DNA from: an uncultured delta proteobacterium
GTDB lineage: Bacteria > Myxococcota_A > Polyangia > Polyangiales > Polyangiaceae
Direction: 5' to 3'
Assembly (NCBI GenBank): GCA_903892415.1
Contig: CAITIQ010000606.1
Coordinates: 62,001-126,000 of the forward strand
DNA: 64,000 bases
Below are positions 8,485-17,427 of this stretch, piece after piece. The notes under the pieces were generated by a model, which saw nothing but the letters and a program-made list of their open reading frames with translations, was not told the DNA's origin and ran no database searches. Within the stretch, counting starts at the first letter, position 1. Each line of letters starts with the position of its first letter. A program made the position numbers and the translations under genes.

Positions 8485-9111
8485 TCACGCAAGCACGAGT
8501 GAGGCTACGTAGGCGAGCGTTCCCACGAGCGTGATGGCTAAGCCGGGCGCAGCTCGCTTCCATGCGATCTGACCACTTTCGTCCAGCCCACGCCGAAGTA
8601 GCAACAGCAGCCCGAGAATTGCGGAGCCGAATCCGCCTGCGAGCACGTAGCGAAGGAAGGAGACGTCCTCGTTCGGCGCTTGCGAGGGAGATACCTCGCG
8701 CTCACCCGACTCGACGTTTTGCGGTGCCAGTTCTCTCAACTTTGCTTCCACGCGGGCAGCGTTCTCCGCCGCCGCCTGTGCTTCTGCACGGTGGGGGGTC
8801 ACCACCCAGCGTGTTGCGTGCGAGGCGCTCGAGATGCTGCGATAGGCTGCAAGTGCGACCTCCCAGTTGCGTCGCCTCTCTGCCTCCTCGCCGATCGCTT
8901 TGAGTCGCGCGTATGCGACCCGTACGTGGGGTGCTCCTGGCACGTACCAAAGCGCCGCAGCTCGGGCGTGTGCAACCGCAGCAGCTGGGTCACCCGCTTC
9001 GAGTGCGCTCGTGCTGAGCGCAATTTCGCGCTCGCCGCCAAGTGCCGCTCGCAGCGTGATAGCGCCGAGGATCAGCACGAATACAAGCAAGACTCGAAGG
9101 GCTGTCCTCAC
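8485..9111 (-). CDS. Small membrane protein with helical-repeat middle, unknown function
   Basis: 208 residues, family not recognised. One N-terminal membrane segment (residues 5-22) is followed by about 100 Ala/Arg-rich residues that look like TPR-type helical pairs (AAVAHARAAALWYVPG, RNWEVALAAYRSI). Two closely spaced membrane helices lie at the C-terminus, separated by a short loop with LDESGQIAWKRAAPG. The start is GTG at 9111, overlapping the upstream permease stop as GTGA. Coupling to the ABC-2 permease suggests both act in the same membrane complex, but no substrate can be named. Confidence 0.7.
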   Translation of the reverse strand: MRTALRVLLVFVLILGAITLRAALGGEREIALSTSALEAGDPAAAVAHARAAALWYVPGAPHVRVAYARLKAIGEEAERRRNWEVALAAYRSISSASHATRWVVTPHRAEAQAAAENAARVEAKLRELAPQNVESGEREVSPSQAPNEDVSFLRYVLAGGFGSAILGLLLLLRRGLDESGQIAWKRAAPGLAITLVGTLAYVASLVLA

Positions 9112-10040
9112 AAGAAGTCGCGGCGGCGGAAGACGATGATAGCGAGCGACAGGAAGCCCAAGGTCCAGGCTAGCGAAAGACCCGAAGCCATCAGCAGGTA
9201 CTGGGTGCGGTCGATATCGAGCGCCTCGCCAGTCAAGAAAGGCCTTCTTGGCACGTACACTTGAAGGTTCGGCCAGACCTTGCCCAACCCCCTCGCGGCG
9301 CTAGATATGAAAGCCCCGAACACCTTCTTCGGGAAGCGGTCGAAGGAGTCGGTGTTGCGACCGATAATCCAAACTCCAACCGTCAACAAAGCCGAAAGAA
9401 ACGGGCTCGAGAAAGAGGACAACATGGTGGCGCAGGCAGTGATGATGCTCACCTCGAGCAGCGATAAGAGCGAGGCGGTCAACACCAGCCTGCGCTCATT
9501 CGGCGCAACGTCAGCCATCAGCGCTCCCAGGATCAGCAGCGCAACGGCGAACGGAATCGGTCCAAAGGTTCGCGCCCACGGCACCCGCCAGGCAACAAGC
9601 CCAAACGTCGCGAGCAACCCTGTTGTCAGCGCCACCACCAACAGCGGATTGCGGCCACCTAGCAAGGACAAGAGCGAGAGCACCAAACCCGTGTCGGCAG
9701 CGATGAAGACGCCAACGGTCAGCAGGGTGCCACCAAACTTACCGATGACGTACTCCCCGCGAGTGATGGGACGAGCCAGAATCGGGAAGATCGTCTTCTG
9801 CTCAAGCTCTCGGTACAAGCTGGTTGCGCCGATGACGATTGAGACAGCGATGCTGAAGAGTGAGATGCTGGCGGCTCCGAGATCCGCGACCACGCGGGGA
9901 GCATTGTCGAGTGTAAAGCTGCCAATGACGAGTGAGAACACCGATACCGCGAAGGCCACGCCAGCCAAGCCGAGTAGCACGCGCGCGCGCACGGCCTCCC
10001 GGTATGCGTTCATGGCGATTGTCCAAATGCGGAGCCACAT
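9108..10040 (-). CDS. ABC-2 type transporter permease
   Basis: 310 residues with about six membrane helices. The N-terminus NAYREAVRARVLLGL and the amphipathic segment YRELEQKTIFPILARPITR, followed by GEYVIGKFGG, are characteristic of ABC-2 permeases of the NosY/YhgE-like group that work with a separate ATPase. No ABC ATPase gene adjoins it here, so the partner must lie elsewhere. ATG at 10040 is used; the longer upstream reading runs into the divergent sirtuin gene. It opens the minus-strand run that ends at cdaR. Only 27 bases separate it from cobB, so the two promoters must overlap or lie inside the opposite gene. Confidence 0.82.
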   Translation of the reverse strand: MWLRIWTIAMNAYREAVRARVLLGLAGVAFAVSVFSLVIGSFTLDNAPRVVADLGAASISLFSIAVSIVIGATSLYRELEQKTIFPILARPITRGEYVIGKFGGTLLTVGVFIAADTGLVLSLLSLLGGRNPLLVVALTTGLLATFGLVAWRVPWARTFGPIPFAVALLILGALMADVAPNERRLVLTASLLSLLEVSIITACATMLSSFSSPFLSALLTVGVWIIGRNTDSFDRFPKKVFGAFISSAARGLGKVWPNLQVYVPRRPFLTGEALDIDRTQYLLMASGLSLAWTLGFLSLAIIVFRRRDFL

Positions 10041-10067
10041 GCCGCGGACTTTACCACGGGTCTCGTC

Positions 10068-10895
10068 GTGACGTTCCACCACCCGTTGGACGCCGCCAAG
10101 CTGCTCGCAGGACGTCGCGCGGCGGTGTTGAGCGGGGCCGGTCTCAGCACTGAGAGTGGCATCCCGGACTATCGTGGGCCTGGTACGCGGATGCGGGCGC
10201 GGAGCCCGATTCAGCATCGGGACTTCGTAAGCAAGGAGTCGGTGCGTCGCAGGTACTGGGCCCGATCTTTTGCCGCCTATGACCGCTTCTGGAGTGCGCA
10301 GCCCAATGCAGGTCACCACGCTGTGAGCACGCTCCAGCGCCACGGGCTGCTAGGCCCTATCATCACGCAGAACGTTGACGGTCTTCATCAAGCCTCTGGA
10401 GCTACGGAGGTGATTGAACTCCACGGAACTCTATCGCAGGTGAAGTGTTTGGATTGCGACTCACGAGAGACGCGCAAAGCACTGCAAGAGCGGCTGCGGG
10501 AGCTCAACGGCGCTTCGGAGAACGTTGGGCTCGCTCCTGACGGAGATGCCGAGGTTGCGGAAGAAAGCTACGCAAACTTCGTCACCGTCGCGTGCAGGAC
10601 CTGCGGTGGGATTCTCAAGCCGACCGTGGTTTTCTTCGGAGACAACGTACCTCGCCCGGTGGTCGACGCGGCCTTCGCAGGTGTCGATCAAGCGGACGCG
10701 CTGCTTTTGCTGGGCACCTCACTGGCTGTCTTCTCTGGCTATCGCTTTCTCTTGCGAGCACACGAGCGCAAGCTGCCGATTGTGGCAATCAACCTAGGCG
10801 AGATGCGTGGCGCCGAGCTTTGCAACGTGTTGGTAGCGCAGCCCCTCGGGGCTGCGCTGGGCGAGCTCGTGAACTTGCTACTCCCTCAACGTTAG
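10068..10895 (+). CDS. cobB: NAD-dependent protein deacylase, class II sirtuin
   Basis: Sir2-family enzyme of 275 residues that removes acyl groups from lysines using NAD. NAD-site motifs GAGLSTESGIPDYRG and TQNVDGLH, the catalytic His119 in ELHGTL and four zinc cysteines (C127, C130, C176, C179 in CLDC and CRTC) are all present. The segment RSPIQHRDFV...RRRYWARSFA matches class II (SIRT4-like) sirtuins rather than the CobB class III type, which would carry a Tyr/Arg succinyl pocket. The start is GTG at 10068. The gene is monocistronic, divergent from the ABC permease and convergent with the next gene. Confidence 0.9.
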   Translation: MTFHHPLDAAKLLAGRRAAVLSGAGLSTESGIPDYRGPGTRMRARSPIQHRDFVSKESVRRRYWARSFAAYDRFWSAQPNAGHHAVSTLQRHGLLGPIITQNVDGLHQASGATEVIELHGTLSQVKCLDCDSRETRKALQERLRELNGASENVGLAPDGDAEVAEESYANFVTVACRTCGGILKPTVVFFGDNVPRPVVDAAFAGVDQADALLLLGTSLAVFSGYRFLLRAHERKLPIVAINLGEMRGAELCNVLVAQPLGAALGELVNLLLPQR

Positions 10896-10900
10896 CAAGC

Positions 10901-11752
10901 TCAATCCATCAATAGTGCCAATGTCGTTCCGCCTCCGATCAAGAGCAGTTCGGTAATGATCAAGGCAACTCCACCAGCAGAATCGAACGACTTGGGATTG
11001 TCGTCCCCAAGCAACAAGTAGCCTCCACCGATCGCGATGCCGGATGCCAACGTGACCGTTCCGACCACCGTGAGGATGGTCAGCGGATCGGTGAAGTTGG
11101 TGCTCGCCCGTGCGGGCGCGCCCTTGCCGATCACCGGATCACGCGGGTCGACTTCACCCGCCTTCAGTGTGCGAGTGAACGGCACTCGTAGCCGCAACTG
11201 CCGTCTCTCGGCATCGATCGTCAGCTCTTCTAGTGCGGTGTTGCCATCCACCGAGGTAGCCGTCACTTGGTGTTCCCCAACCGAAAGTGCGATCGGCCGG
11301 AGAAGCGCTGCGCTCGTGGGCAAGGGTTCGCCGTCGAGTACGATGCTTGTCGGTACCTCGACGAAGTCGAAGGTGACAGCCGAATACTCGTCGAAGATGG
11401 TCACTGCCGTACGTTGCCAAGCTACGTACTCGTCACTGTAGTCGGCATGATCGGTTGCAAGCCAATACCAAGCGCTCGCTAAGTCGGGGCGTTCGAGCAG
11501 GCGAGAGACGTTCATCGCACCAGCCGCTGAGCGCCAAGTGGGAGCATCCTGGAAGGAGAGATCGTACTGCTTGAGCGCAGCGCGAAACAGGCTCGTCCTC
11601 TCCATCGCGGAGTTGGACTTCGAGGCGCGGGCAACTTCGCGATCGATCTCCGCCACGGCTGTGGCGGCCTCTTCTTCAGCGCCTTGGGCTACCGCCTCCA
11701 CCGAACTGGTGAGCACGAACAGCCCAATCACAAAGGCGCTGCGAAGGCTCAC
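10901..11752 (-). CDS. Exported PEGA-like protein with two C-terminal membrane helices
   Basis: 283 residues. An N-terminal signal (LRSAFVIGLFVLTSSVEAVAQG) precedes a helical region that may hold TPR-like repeats. A PEGA-like beta segment follows (VPTSIVLDGEPLPTSAALLRPIALSVGEHQV), where surface-exposed PEGA domains typically carry a V-x-V-DG pattern and a G-x-H turn. Two hydrophobic helices are found near the C-terminus. This plan recurs next to receptor kinases elsewhere in the window (35927-36730 and 61471-62472), but no kinase adjoins it here. The start is GTG at 11752, overlapping the upstream lipoprotein stop as GTGA. Function unknown. Confidence 0.65.
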   Translation of the reverse strand: MSLRSAFVIGLFVLTSSVEAVAQGAEEEAATAVAEIDREVARASKSNSAMERTSLFRAALKQYDLSFQDAPTWRSAAGAMNVSRLLERPDLASAWYWLATDHADYSDEYVAWQRTAVTIFDEYSAVTFDFVEVPTSIVLDGEPLPTSAALLRPIALSVGEHQVTATSVDGNTALEELTIDAERRQLRLRVPFTRTLKAGEVDPRDPVIGKGAPARASTNFTDPLTILTVVGTVTLASGIAIGGGYLLLGDDNPKSFDSAGGVALIITELLLIGGGTTLALLMD

Positions 11753-13866
11753 GGCGCCACCACGAATACGTCTAAACTCCACGGTCCTGTCGCTCCGGCC
11801 AAGCCATCGACTTGGACGAAATAGGTGCCCGCTTCCAGCTCCAAGTCGAGGAAGGAAGGCACACTACTGACAGCGGCAGTGCAGGCCAGCGGCAGCTCAG
11901 TGCCAGGGCAATTGGGACCCTTTCGAACAGAGAGCATCGTTGCGTAGCCGGAGCCCGACATGTCCAGAACGACTCTGCGGCTCTCGGTCAGCACCAGCTT
12001 GAGCAACTGATCTTTGGCGCCATTGGGCGCTTGACCATCGGCATCACAACCGGCGCTGAAGTCAGCGCTGACGTTGCTCGTGTTGCCTTGGAAGAACCCA
12101 CCGCCGCTGGGGATGCTGATCGCATCGGCGCAAGCATCGGAGAAAGGGACGATCTTGGTTGCGGCGTACGGGCGTTCGAACACGGTCAGCTGCTGCGGTA
12201 GACCGACCAGACTCTCGCTGATCACCCGATACTCCCCTGCGGCGAGGTTGCGACGACGCAGGCGCAACGGGTTGTTACCGCTGACGGCGCAGGACAAAAC
12301 GTCGGCCTCGGCACAGCCAACGCCGCTCAAGGCAAGGGCTGCCGAGTCCCCCGGAGACAGGCGGTTCACGAGCAAAAGATCTGTCGGTTCATCGATCGAG
12401 AGAGCGTACGCCGCGTCGACGGAGGCCTGAAGACAGGGCAACAGATGGTCGTCTTGCAGGGTCGCGTAGTCGATGTCCACGGGGGTTAGCGGCTCGAGCG
12501 CTTGAGCGCTGAGGCAGGCGTCCTCGCTCGGTGTTGGCGTTGGCGGTAGCAGCGAAACGTTGACGCTGACTTCGGTGGGCGCTGTCGCTGAAACCGCCAA
12601 GTAGTAGGTGCCAGCGGGTAGTTCATGGCGATAGAGATTCGCCTGAGCGGCGGTGTGACACGCGAGTTCGGCGTCCATGTCGGAACACGGGTCCGCGAGC
12701 AACGAGATCGACGGGAAGCCATCGTTGTCGGTGCTCACCGCATAGATCTCGAGATCGGCTGGCTCGGTTAATTCGAGGGCGTAGACCAACTCGCCCGTCG
12801 CCGTTCCGCATGCCGAATTTTGATCTTCCGCAGCGTCAATCAAGTCAACGACGAAGGGAGCTCCCGTTGCGAGCGGTTGCGCTGTTCCACAGGTTTCATT
12901 GCTGGGTTTGACCGAACCAGGCTCGATCGAAACGTTCACGACGACCTCGTCTCCCTGCGAGGTGGTTACGTAGACCGGGTACGTCGCATCGGCCGGCAAA
13001 GAGCGTGCCCGCAACTTCGATACGTTACCGCCGGCGGGTGAGGAGTAACTGGCCCCGCAAGCGAGCTCAGAGGCTGCATTCCCACACTGTTCTGCGAGCG
13101 CTGTTGATAGTTCTGCGGCCTGGGCTCGGGCACGGATGACCACGTCTTGGGGCGGACCTGGCGGTACTACGACTGCCATCACCACATCGTTCACTGGACC
13201 GGCGGGCGTGCAGCTGGTTGGGTATTGGGCGGACGCGCCAAACGTCAGCAAGGAGTAGTTGCCGCTCGACTCGACCAACACCGGGTCGGCGCAGGTGTCG
13301 TTCATTGGTGTCGAACAGCTATCCTCATCAACCGACCGATCGCAGTTGTCATCAACGTCATTGGCGCAGACTTCCTCGACCAAAGAGGAGATTTCCGGAT
13401 CCGTCTCGTTGCAGTCCCCGCCTCCACAGTGGATATCCACGTCGGCATCACCGTCAGCGTCACGGAGTTCATGCGTGCACGCTTGAGACGCCTCCACGCA
13501 CGTGTCGATGGTACAGAAATTCCCGTCGTCGCAACTTGCCGGTGGTCCCGCGACGCAGCCGAGCTTCTGCGCACAAACCTCAGTGCCATCACAGTGCACA
13601 CCGTTGTCACACACGGCGTCCTCAGGGCGGAACCTGCAGCGGTCGAGACTCTTGTCGCAGGAGTCGGCGGTACAATCGATCTCGTCATCGCATTGCGCGT
13701 CTTCGACGCAGGGGCCACCAAGCTCGGGATCCACGCCCGAGCCGCCTGATCCACCCTCGCCCCCGGTTCCGCCTCCCCCGGACGTCACATAAGGATTGGT
13801 CGGGAGCTCTCCGTCACAAGCTAGGATGCCGCAGAGCACGAAAACACAGGTTCCTCGCTTCAGCAT
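11749..13866 (-). CDS. Large secreted lipoprotein with Cys-rich and MopE-like motifs and repeated beta domains
   Basis: 705 residues. A lipoprotein signal ends in GILAC, followed by a Gly/Ser linker (GGGGTGGEGGSGGSG) typical of myxobacterial surface proteins. Residues about 50-150 hold a Cys-rich region with paired C-D-D and D-C patterns, then a MopE-like motif (DADGDADVDIHCGGGDCNETDP, read in two parts, and DDNCDRSVDEDSC). The rest consists of about four repeats that each begin near N-x-TC or DAC, run through LLSDPCS-type turns and end in LPAGTYYLAVS or LEAGTYFVQV. These resemble pre-peptidase C-terminal (PPC-like) beta domains. ATG at 13866 gives the best signal peptide. It is followed by a coupled exported protein. 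Probably structural or adhesive; no catalytic motif seen. Confidence 0.7.
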   Translation of the reverse strand: MLKRGTCVFVLCGILACDGELPTNPYVTSGGGGTGGEGGSGGSGVDPELGGPCVEDAQCDDEIDCTADSCDKSLDRCRFRPEDAVCDNGVHCDGTEVCAQKLGCVAGPPASCDDGNFCTIDTCVEASQACTHELRDADGDADVDIHCGGGDCNETDPEISSLVEEVCANDVDDNCDRSVDEDSCSTPMNDTCADPVLVESSGNYSLLTFGASAQYPTSCTPAGPVNDVVMAVVVPPGPPQDVVIRARAQAAELSTALAEQCGNAASELACGASYSSPAGGNVSKLRARSLPADATYPVYVTTSQGDEVVVNVSIEPGSVKPSNETCGTAQPLATGAPFVVDLIDAAEDQNSACGTATGELVYALELTEPADLEIYAVSTDNDGFPSISLLADPCSDMDAELACHTAAQANLYRHELPAGTYYLAVSATAPTEVSVNVSLLPPTPTPSEDACLSAQALEPLTPVDIDYATLQDDHLLPCLQASVDAAYALSIDEPTDLLLVNRLSPGDSAALALSGVGCAEADVLSCAVSGNNPLRLRRRNLAAGEYRVISESLVGLPQQLTVFERPYAATKIVPFSDACADAISIPSGGGFFQGNTSNVSADFSAGCDADGQAPNGAKDQLLKLVLTESRRVVLDMSGSGYATMLSVRKGPNCPGTELPLACTAAVSSVPSFLDLELEAGTYFVQVDGLAGATGPWSLDVFVVAP

Positions 13867-13954
13867 CCTGTGCACCATCGATGGGGAAACTGTAGCAGCT
13901 ACGGCTGGCCTCTGGCATCATCTCCACTCCGCGCCCGCACGAGAAAGAGCCCCA

Positions 13955-15469
13955 ATGTCCGGCGACCGATTGACACGAACGGAGCTTTCCTGGTTGCTGA
14001 CCCAGGAGGCCAAATCCGCTGCAGAAAAATTGCGCAAAGGCGTAGGGCTGACCACTCCGCCTCCTGCGCCTGGCCCAGGCGGAATGCAGACCGTTCCTCC
14101 ACCCCAAGAGCGGTCAGGTTCCACGCCGCCCGTGGTGATTCGGGACACGGTGCTCATGCCAACTCCCCTCCCCGGTGCTGTGACAGTGCCAGTCGTGATG
14201 TTCGGGCATGAGGACACTGGCGTAGAGAGCGTGCTCAACCGGCTCGATGAGACCATGAGCGTATTGGCCTCCCTTTACGGTGGGCACTCGCGGGGGCGCC
14301 GCGGAAAGATTGATGTCGCGGCCTTGCTTTGGGAGATAGCTCCCGAGGCCCGCGTCTCGATTGAAATGGGCAAGAGCGGCCTAGTCGTATTCGGCGACGA
14401 GAATGAACTGCGGCGCATGTTGTACGTGCTCATGGCGATCGGCGGAGACCCAGCCGCGCAAGGTGCGGTCGAGGTCAGCGTCAAGCGCGATGGTGACAAT
14501 GTCCGCATCGCAGTTGAGCTTGGGCCCGACAAGACGCGTGGGTTCGAGGCCGAGACGCAATGGCTCTCACGCATGGCAACTCGCTACGGCGGCCAGTACC
14601 TGCTCGAGGGAAACCACAACACCCTGGAGTTGCCCGTCTCCGAAGAGCAGCGTGAAGTTGACGAGTTGCGAAAGGAGCTAGCGGCGGCCCAGGCTCAAGG
14701 GGAGGCCTATGCTCGTGAGCTAGCGGCGGTCATGTCGTCACGCAGCGAGCCGCCCCCGCCTGGTTCTCGCTCGAGTAGTGCTCCATCTGCTGACAGCCTT
14801 TCATCGTTGGTTGGGATGGCGCGCGCGCTGGTCACCGACGTGCGCGGAATCCTCGCTGCCATTGGACGGGAGATGGCTCCTCTGCGTGAACGCGGTCGCT
14901 GGGGTGATCACGACACGGAGATCGGAGAAGTCGCCGCAAGCGTGAGTCGCCATGTGACCGCGGCGAGTGAAGTGGTCAGTGATCTTGCGCGACTTGCTGG
15001 TTGTCCACTCTACGAGTTGCCCTCGAGCTGCAACCTGGCAGATATCATTCGGGACGTCGTGAAGTCCGAGTACTTGCGAGCCACTCGTCATGGAGTTGGC
15101 ATTCACTTGGAGCTGCCTCCGGGTGGCGTGGACGAGGTTTTGCCCGCGGGCTCGGTGCATGTGCTCGTGCAGGAATTGATGGACAGCGCCATCAGTGTCT
15201 CGCCCGCCGACTCGAAGGTGTCCATTGGGCTCTCGCAAACGGCCGCCGGCGTGGTGATCACGATTGATGACTCCGGACCGCCGCTAACTGCAAAAGCGAA
15301 GAACGGCGCGAGTGCTCGAGAGTTCGACGCCCTGGTACAAGAGCGCTCTGCCGCGTTGCCGCTAATCGCTGGCTTCGCCATCGCCGCTCACCTTCATGCG
15401 CCGCTCACGCTCGAGGATTCTCCACGCGGCGGTACGAGGGTGCGCGTGCTATTTCCTCGCTCCGAATGA
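13955..15469 (+). CDS. Degenerate (pseudo) histidine-kinase-like protein with two HATPase-like regions
   Basis: 504 residues, cytoplasmic, no membrane helix. Two regions resemble histidine-kinase ATPase folds. The first (about 125-228) has GDENELRRMLYVLM but no Asn in its N-box. The second (about 395-500) has QELMDSAISVSP with Ser411 where the N-box Asn should be, then IDDSGPPL and RGGTRVRVLF in place of the G1 and G2 boxes. Between them a helical segment reads LVTDVRGILAAI, with Thr294 where the phospho-accepting His of HDIRNPL would be. A coiled-coil stretch (230-258) and Pro/Ser linkers join the parts. Loss of both His and Asn points to a non-catalytic scaffold or sensor. The gene ends in ATGA overlap with the sulfatase-fold gene, so the two are co-translated. 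Confidence 0.68.
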   Translation: MSGDRLTRTELSWLLTQEAKSAAEKLRKGVGLTTPPPAPGPGGMQTVPPPQERSGSTPPVVIRDTVLMPTPLPGAVTVPVVMFGHEDTGVESVLNRLDETMSVLASLYGGHSRGRRGKIDVAALLWEIAPEARVSIEMGKSGLVVFGDENELRRMLYVLMAIGGDPAAQGAVEVSVKRDGDNVRIAVELGPDKTRGFEAETQWLSRMATRYGGQYLLEGNHNTLELPVSEEQREVDELRKELAAAQAQGEAYARELAAVMSSRSEPPPPGSRSSSAPSADSLSSLVGMARALVTDVRGILAAIGREMAPLRERGRWGDHDTEIGEVAASVSRHVTAASEVVSDLARLAGCPLYELPSSCNLADIIRDVVKSEYLRATRHGVGIHLELPPGGVDEVLPAGSVHVLVQELMDSAISVSPADSKVSIGLSQTAAGVVITIDDSGPPLTAKAKNGASAREFDALVQERSAALPLIAGFAIAAHLHAPLTLEDSPRGGTRVRVLFPRSE

Positions 15470-17424
15470 GGTTTCCGAATCTTCGGCCCCGGCTCGATTT
15501 TCGATTGCCGAGCTGGCCCTGTCTCTCGCTCGCGGGCGCCTTCGTTGGGCTTGCGGACGTGGTGGCTTCCACGGTCACCACCACTTTTCCGAGCGTGTCC
15601 GCGCGGCTGCTGCACGCGCTGTTCGACATCTCCACTGCAGCTTTGCTCGGGCTCGTCGCAGACCTTCTGGTTATCCTTTTGTCGCGCTTGCCAAGGAAGT
15701 GGCACGCGTACCTGGGCGTGATCCTGTTCTCAACCCTATTTCTGAACTGGGTCATGGAACGGATCTTCGTGCGGCAAGCCGACGTGCCACTGGATGGCAA
15801 GGTCTCGTTGCTGCTGCGCTTGGCCTTCGCGCTGGGCACCGGGCTTGGAACGGCGGTGTTGATGGTGATCGGGACGAGCGTTGGTGCGGCTCGGCACCGC
15901 TGGTCGCCGCTGGCGTTGATCCCGGCCGGGGTGACGCTCGTTTTCAATTTTCGCCTCTATCGCGACGACTACGTGGAGGCTCACAGCCTTGCCTCGTTCT
16001 ACGTGCTCGTGTTGCTTGGGTCCTTCCTGAGCGGGAAGGTATTGCGCGCCAATCCAGCGCCCCGCCTTCGCCCACGGCTCATTTGGGCGGGCGCCATCTT
16101 GGTGTTGGGCTTCTGGCCTCCGAGTAACTCCGTTCGGCAGCTGCTATTCAAGTCCCCCGGGTCGGTGGGAGCGTGGATATCCGCCAACGTTTTCTGGACG
16201 CTTCCGCGAACAGACGCACCCATCCACCCCGACGTGGACTCACGATGGCTTTCGGTGCGCGAGGGGATGCGTCCGCCGTCGGAGGCCCGGCCGACGAATG
16301 AACCGCCAGTGGTCGTATTGCTCACGATCGATGCAACGCGACGGGACGCCATCCTTGGTGAGGGGAGGGCGGCCGAACTCAAGAACTTCTCGAAGCTGAT
16401 GAAGGAGGGCGCGGTCTTCACGCAGGCTCGTTCTCCCGGAAGTCAGACCGCTGTCTCGCTCTCTGCGCTCTTCACGGGCAAGTACTTCAGCGAACTACGC
16501 TGGGAGAAGTTCGGCAAGGGCCGAACGCGCTTCGACTACCCAGCCACCGACGACACCGAACGCTTTGTCGCGAGGCTCACCGACTTTGGTGTGTCGACCT
16601 TCAAGGTCGTCAGCCTCACCTTTCTACGCAACGACTTCGGTGTTGCACGCGGCTTTGGTGAAGAGGAGATCGTCACCGAGGGACGCCGTCACGCACGCGG
16701 CAAAGAAGTCGTTGATCCACTCGTACGACGCTTGCGCAACGCTGCACCCGACGAGCCGCTGTTCCTCTACGCTCACTTGACCGAGCCTCACGCTCCATAT
16801 GACCGCGGCAAGGTAAAGGCTGGTCTTCCCAAGAAGTGCTACCTGTCCGAGGTGAACCTCGCGGACGACTTCGTCGGGCAGGTCATTACGGCACTCTCGT
16901 CGGGGAATCTGGCCCGTCGAAGTATGCTCATCATCAGCGCGGATCACGGTGAAGCGTTCGGCGAGCATGGCACCTACGAACACACCAAGACCATCTACGA
17001 AGAGCAGCTGAGGGTCCCACTGTTCGTCTGGGGCGCCGGCATTCCTGCACGCTGGATCGATGAGCCTGTCAGCCTCGTCGACCTCGGCCCCACCCTGCTC
17101 GATCTATTCAAGGTTCCAACGCCCGACTTCATGGTGGGTGAAAGCCTGTTGCCGCTGCTGCTAACGGGCGAGGCTCGACTCACGCGACCGCTATTTGCCG
17201 AGGGCCGGTTGCGGCGCGCGATCTTCTTGGGCGATCTGAAGGTGATCGTGGATGAACGACGCAAGACCGTTGAAGCGTACGATTTGGCAAAGGACCCGGA
17301 TGAGTTGGTCAACATCTTCGACTCTGAGCCGGACCGTGTGCAGACCGCGCTTGCAACGTTGAACCTCTACTTCGAGAACCGTAGGGAACGCCGAGACGGC
17401 TACACCCCGATTTACAAGCCGTAA
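15466..17424 (+). CDS. Membrane alkaline-phosphatase-superfamily enzyme, EptA/LTA-synthase-like Thr nucleophile
   Basis: 652 residues. Five to six hydrophobic helices occupy residues 15-220, then a sulfatase-fold domain begins at VVLLTIDATRRD (Asp289, metal). The nucleophile position, ten residues before the Gly of FTGKY, is Thr328 in SQTAVSLSALFTGKY. This closely resembles the TAVS block of phosphoethanolamine transferases and differs from the CxPxR of sulfatases. Other ligands lie in YAHLTEPHAPY and SADHGEAFGEH. The enzyme is therefore more likely to move a phospho-substituent onto a surface glycan or lipid than to hydrolyse sulfate esters, although databases will call it a sulfatase. It starts by ATGA overlap with the pseudo-histidine kinase and is followed four bases later by rsmD. 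Confidence 0.82.
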   Translation: MRFPNLRPRLDFRLPSWPCLSLAGAFVGLADVVASTVTTTFPSVSARLLHALFDISTAALLGLVADLLVILLSRLPRKWHAYLGVILFSTLFLNWVMERIFVRQADVPLDGKVSLLLRLAFALGTGLGTAVLMVIGTSVGAARHRWSPLALIPAGVTLVFNFRLYRDDYVEAHSLASFYVLVLLGSFLSGKVLRANPAPRLRPRLIWAGAILVLGFWPPSNSVRQLLFKSPGSVGAWISANVFWTLPRTDAPIHPDVDSRWLSVREGMRPPSEARPTNEPPVVVLLTIDATRRDAILGEGRAAELKNFSKLMKEGAVFTQARSPGSQTAVSLSALFTGKYFSELRWEKFGKGRTRFDYPATDDTERFVARLTDFGVSTFKVVSLTFLRNDFGVARGFGEEEIVTEGRRHARGKEVVDPLVRRLRNAAPDEPLFLYAHLTEPHAPYDRGKVKAGLPKKCYLSEVNLADDFVGQVITALSSGNLARRSMLIISADHGEAFGEHGTYEHTKTIYEEQLRVPLFVWGAGIPARWIDEPVSLVDLGPTLLDLFKVPTPDFMVGESLLPLLLTGEARLTRPLFAEGRLRRAIFLGDLKVIVDERRKTVEAYDLAKDPDELVNIFDSEPDRVQTALATLNLYFENRRERRDGYTPIYKP

Positions 17425-17427
17425 CGC

